Shown here: positions 4,197-6,363 of the stretch, piece by piece
Position numbering within the stretch: the first letter of the stretch is position 1
Layout: every line of letters begins with the position of its first letter
Source of the DNA: an uncultured Oscillibacter sp.
GTDB taxonomy: Bacteria > Bacillota > Clostridia > Oscillospirales > Oscillospiraceae
Length of the DNA stretch: 6,363 bases
NCBI GenBank assembly: GCA_946494635.1
Contig: CAMMCS010000114.1
Span: 1 to 6,363, forward strand
Direction of reading: 5' to 3'
Translations under genes and position numbers: made by a program
The notes under the pieces: model-generated
What the model was told of the DNA's origin: nothing
Seen by the model: the letters and a program-made list of their open reading frames with translations, nothing else
The model's database searches: none

Positions 4197-4925
4197 TTAT
4201 GCGTTTTCGGCCTCCTTGGCCCGCTCCGCCCGCTTCCTGCGGCGGCTGGCGCCGCTGCGGCGGGATTTGGCGGGAGCCGCCTGGGAGGCGCCGGCTTCCT
4301 CTTCCTGGGGCGGCTCGCTCTGCGGCGGGGCGGCCTCCTGGGGCTCCGGTTCCTTGGCGGCGGCCTTGCGGCTCCGGCGGGCGGTGGTTCTTTTGGCTGC
4401 CTTAGCCGGGGGCTCCGGCTCCGGCGGGGCTGCGGGCGGGGTGAAAAGGGCCTGCAGATGCTCAAAGGCCAGGGCGCCCTGGACAGGGCCGAACTGCCGG
4501 TTCAGGGCGGCGGCCAGCTCCTCCCTCGTGCCGGCCCGCAGCAGGAAGGCGGCCTGGATGCAATCCTGAATGGAAGGCCGCAGGGCTACCTCCCGGAAGG
4601 TGGAGGCGTACCGGGCGTGGAGGGCGCTCATAGCGGCCTCATACCCTTTGTCCTGGCTGATGACATAGGCAAAGTCCGCCTCGCCCCGGCCCACCAGGAC
4701 GCCAAGTTCCGTGATGATCTGGAAGTCCAGGGAGTTTTTGCCGCCCTTCACGCTTTCCAGATACTGGACCTGGGCGGCGGTGCCGGCGCAGAGCTTTTTC
4801 ACGCTGTCCAGGGTCTGCCCCTTGCCGAAGAAGACCAGAACGGTATCCTCCGCCGTCAGCAGATGAATGCCCTGCAGGCCCGTGCGGATGTTGTTGTCAC
4901 CGTCCACTAAAAAAATCATTTTCAT
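4197..4925 (-). CDS. PIN/NYN-like nuclease-fold protein with disordered charged tail
   Basis: Residues 1-115 resemble the PIN-like/NYN domain, a Mg2+-dependent ribonuclease fold. The protein begins MKMIFLVDGDNN, with acidic Asp8 and Asp10 at the end of strand 1. A conserved-looking SVKGGKNSLDFQIITELG follows (Asp67), then YVISQDKGYEAAM (Asp92). These aspartates could form the metal site. Residues 163-242 are a low-complexity tail rich in Pro, Ala and Glu, with basic clusters (AKRTTARRSRKAAAK, SRRSGASRRRKRAERAK), probably disordered and able to bind RNA or DNA. The predicted start of transcription near 4975 makes the ATG at 4925 (242 residues) more likely than an in-frame GTG at 4970. The ribosome binding site GAGAGG is weak and distant; ATG 4919 is also possible. 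The gene is convergent with the XRE gene and divergent from the AT-rich gene. Its substrate is unknown. Confidence 0.78.
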   Translation of the reverse strand: MKMIFLVDGDNNIRTGLQGIHLLTAEDTVLVFFGKGQTLDSVKKLCAGTAAQVQYLESVKGGKNSLDFQIITELGVLVGRGEADFAYVISQDKGYEAAMSALHARYASTFREVALRPSIQDCIQAAFLLRAGTREELAAALNRQFGPVQGALAFEHLQALFTPPAAPPEPEPPAKAAKRTTARRSRKAAAKEPEPQEAAPPQSEPPQEEEAGASQAAPAKSRRSGASRRRKRAERAKEAENA

Positions 4926-4981
4926 GAAAATTGTTCTTTCTTTCCTCTCGTTTTGCCTCTGTGAGGGCACTTATCCCCATC

Positions 4982-5010
4982 AGTATAGCAGAAGATCCGC
5001 AAAAGGGCAA
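4982..5010 (-). promoter_or_regulatory. Promoter of the PIN-like gene
   Basis: On the minus strand TTGCCC (5010-5005) is separated by 17 bp from TATACT (4987-4982). The start would be near 4975, giving a leader of about 50 nt before the ATG at 4925. Confidence 0.65.
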
Positions 5011-5101
5011 GAGGGACTTCCCATAGCTCCATTTCAGGATCAGCCGCGACGGACGGAACCGCGTTGGCTTGGCGAAACTGGGGAAATCCCCGCCGCCGGC
5101 C

Positions 5102-5130
5102 TTGCAAAGGGCAGACCGGTATTGTATGAT
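5102..5130 (+). promoter_or_regulatory. Promoter of the AT-rich hypothetical gene
   Basis: TTGCAA (5102-5107) and TATGAT (5125-5130) are exactly 17 bp apart and each matches the sigma-A consensus at five or nearly five positions. A start near 5137 gives a leader of about 48 nt. That leader contains a 5-bp hairpin, GCGCC-GCTGAA-GGCGC (5152-5167), immediately before the ribosome binding site. Confidence 0.7.
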
Positions 5131-5184
5131 AGGGATAACAACAAAATTTTAGCGCCGCTGAAGGCGCGGGAGGGGGATCGTGTG

Positions 5185-5682
5185 ATGGGATTTCTGAACA
5201 AGAAGCCAGTCATCAAGCAGGAGGGTTTTCAGCCGTTAGAACTGAACGAGGACAATGTCCAGGCAATATTTAATAGATGCTTAGCAACTAAAGATTCTGT
5301 AGACTTTATAGGAGCTACATTATTTACTAAAGAAACCGGTTTTTCAGAAAATTCAAAGCAAATTGTCTTTGATAAAAAAGAGATTTTAAAAAATAAAAGT
5401 ACGATTGCATATTTATACGGTCAATTACATGATGTATCATATTCTGAAATTATAACCCCATCTTCTGCTGCGATTAACTACGATTCAAATGTTTGGACAA
5501 AAGACATCGGTGTTATTTTAAACTTCTTGCATTTAGGATATGCGACTAAAATGTTTCGACCATTTATTAAAACTGAAAGCTCTACTGCTGCTGTGTTATT
5601 ACCGATTTTGCCCACTCTCTCCCCCAAAGACCCCTACTTCCCAGCCTGGTGGGAGGAGCACAAATCTGAATGGGATGCATGA
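5185..5682 (+). CDS. Hypothetical protein, 165 residues, AT-rich core
   Basis: I do not recognise this family. The start ATG at 5185 has GGGAGGGGG 8 bp upstream and a good promoter 55 bp further up. The frame is open well upstream, but that part is antisense to the PIN-like gene. The soluble protein starts MGFLNKKPVIKQEGFQPLEL, has a mixed charged middle (FDKKEILKNKS, YLYGQLHDVSYSEI), then WTKDIGVILNFLHLGYATKMF, and ends SPKDPYFPAWWEEHKSEWDA. No signal peptide, membrane helix or catalytic motif is evident. Base composition is striking: bases 5281-5580 are about 29% GC by hand count, whereas both gene ends and all neighbours are GC-rich. The TGA stop lies inside a palindromic intergenic repeat. 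Horizontal acquisition or replacement of the middle of the gene is a reasonable inference. Confidence 0.72.
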   Translation: MGFLNKKPVIKQEGFQPLELNEDNVQAIFNRCLATKDSVDFIGATLFTKETGFSENSKQIVFDKKEILKNKSTIAYLYGQLHDVSYSEIITPSSAAINYDSNVWTKDIGVILNFLHLGYATKMFRPFIKTESSTAAVLLPILPTLSPKDPYFPAWWEEHKSEWDA

Positions 5683-5712
5683 CCCTGTAGGGGCGGACCT
5701 ATGTGTCCGCCC
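5679..5712 (-). repeat. Palindromic intergenic repeat, unit A (inverted)
   Basis: A 34-bp unit containing the 8-bp hairpin GGGCGGAC / GTCCGCCC (5691-5698 with 5705-5712). Its reverse complement aligns without gaps to units C and D (29 of 34 and 28 of 34 identical). The first bases overlap the stop codon of the preceding gene. Confidence 0.8.
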
Positions 5713-5739
5713 GTCCGCCAGCTCCGCACCGGCTTCCCC

Positions 5740-5766
5740 GGGCGGCAGATTGCCGCCCCTACGGCG
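5740..5766 (+). repeat. Palindromic intergenic repeat, unit B (short-loop variant)
   Basis: GGGCGGCA (5740-5747) pairs with TGCCGCCC (5751-5758) around a GAT loop and is followed by CTACGG, as in units C and D. Its CCGCCCCTAC (5753-5762) is also the exact complement of GTAGGGGCGG in unit A (5687-5696), so A and B could form one larger cruciform. Confidence 0.75.
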
Positions 5767-5796
5767 TAAAACGGTGCCGTTTCATCATCGAAAAGC

Positions 5797-5830
5797 GGGC
5801 CGAAACACAGGTCGGCCCCTACGGGGTCAT
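5797..5830 (+). repeat. Palindromic intergenic repeat, unit C
   Basis: A 34-bp unit with hairpin GGGCCGA (5797-5803) / TCGGCCC (5812-5818), followed by CTACGGGGTCAT. It is 31 of 34 identical to unit D, which starts 73 bp downstream in the same orientation. Confidence 0.85.
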
Positions 5831-5869
5831 TCCGTCCGCCCGCATCCCTCCGCGATAACCAGGCCATCC

Positions 5870-5903
5870 GGGCCGACACACAGGCCGGCCCCTACGGGGA
5901 CAT
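5870..5903 (+). repeat. Palindromic intergenic repeat, unit D
   Basis: A 34-bp unit with hairpin GGGCCG (5870-5875) / CGGCCC (5886-5891), followed by CTACGGGGACAT. It ends 9 bp before the AAGGAG of the acetyltransferase gene, so in RNA it would lie close to that ribosome binding site. Confidence 0.85.
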
Positions 5904-5924
5904 CCCGCCGGAAAGGAGCATCCC

Positions 5925-6363
5925 ATGGACCTGCGCCGCTACCGCACCGAGGATCTGCCCGCCCTGGCCCGCCTGTTCGGCGAGACGGTCCGGCGGGTGA
6001 ATATCCGGGACTACACCCCCGCCCAGGCCGAGGCCTGGGCCGCCGGGGAGGCGGACCTGCTGACCCGGGACGACTGGTTCCGCCGTCTGTACACCCTGGT
6101 GGCAGAGATCGACGGCCAGATCGCGGGCTACGGCAACGTGGACGCCACCGGCTACCTGGACCACCTGTTCGTCCGGTGGGACTGCCAGGGCCGGGGCGTC
6201 GCCACGGCGATCTGCGACGCCCTGGAGGAACACTGCCGGGCCCTGGGGCTGGCCGCCGTCACCGTCCACGCCTCCAAGACCGCGCTGCCGTTTTTCCTCC
6301 ACAGGGGCTACCGGGTGGAGCGGGAGCAGCAGGTGCCGGTACGGGGGCAGGTGCTGACCAACT
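5925..6363 (+). CDS. GNAT-family N-acetyltransferase (3' end outside window)
   Basis: The frame starts at an ATG 6 bp after AAGGAG and stays open to the last base, giving 146 residues. It has the GNAT fold: N-terminal MDLRRYRTEDLPALARLF, a substrate-side DYTPAQAEAWA stretch typical of the YafP/Acetyltransf_10 group, the central strand LVAEIDGQIAGYGNVD, and the acetyl-CoA pyrophosphate loop VRWDCQGRGVATAI (Q-x-x-G-x-A signature) after YLDHLF. The C-terminal strand pair AAVTVHASKTALPFFLHRGYRVEREQ follows. Relatives end soon after the VLTN motif, so only a few residues are probably missing. The substrate cannot be told; small amines, amino sugars or protein N-termini are all possible. No clear promoter is visible in the repeat-filled leader, so it may rely on read-through from the upstream gene. 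Confidence 0.92.
   Translation, partial: MDLRRYRTEDLPALARLFGETVRRVNIRDYTPAQAEAWAAGEADLLTRDDWFRRLYTLVAEIDGQIAGYGNVDATGYLDHLFVRWDCQGRGVATAICDALEEHCRALGLAAVTVHASKTALPFFLHRGYRVEREQQVPVRGQVLTN

Noticed and set aside
3933..4910. Plus-strand open frame of 325 codons across the XRE and PIN-like genes
   Set aside because: It is out of frame with the XRE gene and antisense to the PIN-like gene, passes through the terminator at 4157-4190, and its Gly/Leu-rich text reflects GC skew.
4926..4970. GTG start 15 codons upstream for the PIN-like protein
   Set aside because: The promoter at 4982-5010 would place the transcription start only about 5 nt before this codon, leaving no room for an RBS.
5679..5903. 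Repeat cluster read as a CRISPR array
   Set aside because: Units differ in orientation, are palindromic and diverged, and spacing is irregular; no cas gene is near.
5892..6302. Minus-strand open frame of 136 codons opposite the acetyltransferase
   Set aside because: It is antisense to a convincing GNAT frame and consists mostly of Gly, Val, Gln and Ala.

Overview
The window looks like chromosome from a high-GC Clostridia lineage, most likely an Oscillospiraceae/Ruminococcaceae-type gut bacterium. This is inferred from strong AGGAGG-type ribosome binding sites, clear sigma-A-like promoters, MnmA of the single-cysteine-pair type, small XRE regulators and GTAGGGGC-type palindromic intergenic repeats, in DNA that is mostly well above 60% GC. 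No species can be assigned from the sequence alone.

Layout. Positions 1-627 hold the C-terminal catalytic half of a tyrosine integrase with its own terminator. It lies beside a two-gene tRNA operon on the minus strand (tRNA-Leu(UAA), then initiator tRNA-fMet(CAU)) with a promoter, TTGACA-N17-TATTTT, and a terminator. The integrase and the 3' end of tRNA-fMet face each other, a common layout at the border of an integrative element. Next comes a 27-codon open frame with a strong ribosome binding site and its own terminator (1185-1302). mnmA (tRNA 2-thiouridylase) follows on the minus strand.

Upstream of mnmA, also on the minus strand, lies a cytoplasmic histidine-kinase-like ATPase (2677-3489) whose phosphoacceptor histidine position appears to be alanine. 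A possible small two-helix membrane peptide (3508-3678) directly precedes it. Divergent from this pair is a small XRE regulator (3806-4147). The shared intergenic region contains a perfect 18-bp inverted repeat with a -35 hexamer at its centre, plus a second, shorter inverted repeat between the likely XRE promoter elements. This compact regulator / membrane peptide / pseudo-kinase module is the most interesting part of the window.

After a shared bidirectional terminator comes a minus-strand PIN/NYN-like nuclease-fold protein with a long disordered charged tail (4197-4925). Divergent from it is an unrecognised 165-residue protein (5185-5682) whose central 300 bp are only about 29% GC by hand count, so it looks like acquired or recombined DNA. 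Its stop codon falls inside the first of four related palindromic repeats (5679-5903). These repeats show a compensatory base-pair change and lead into a GNAT acetyltransferase that runs off the right edge.
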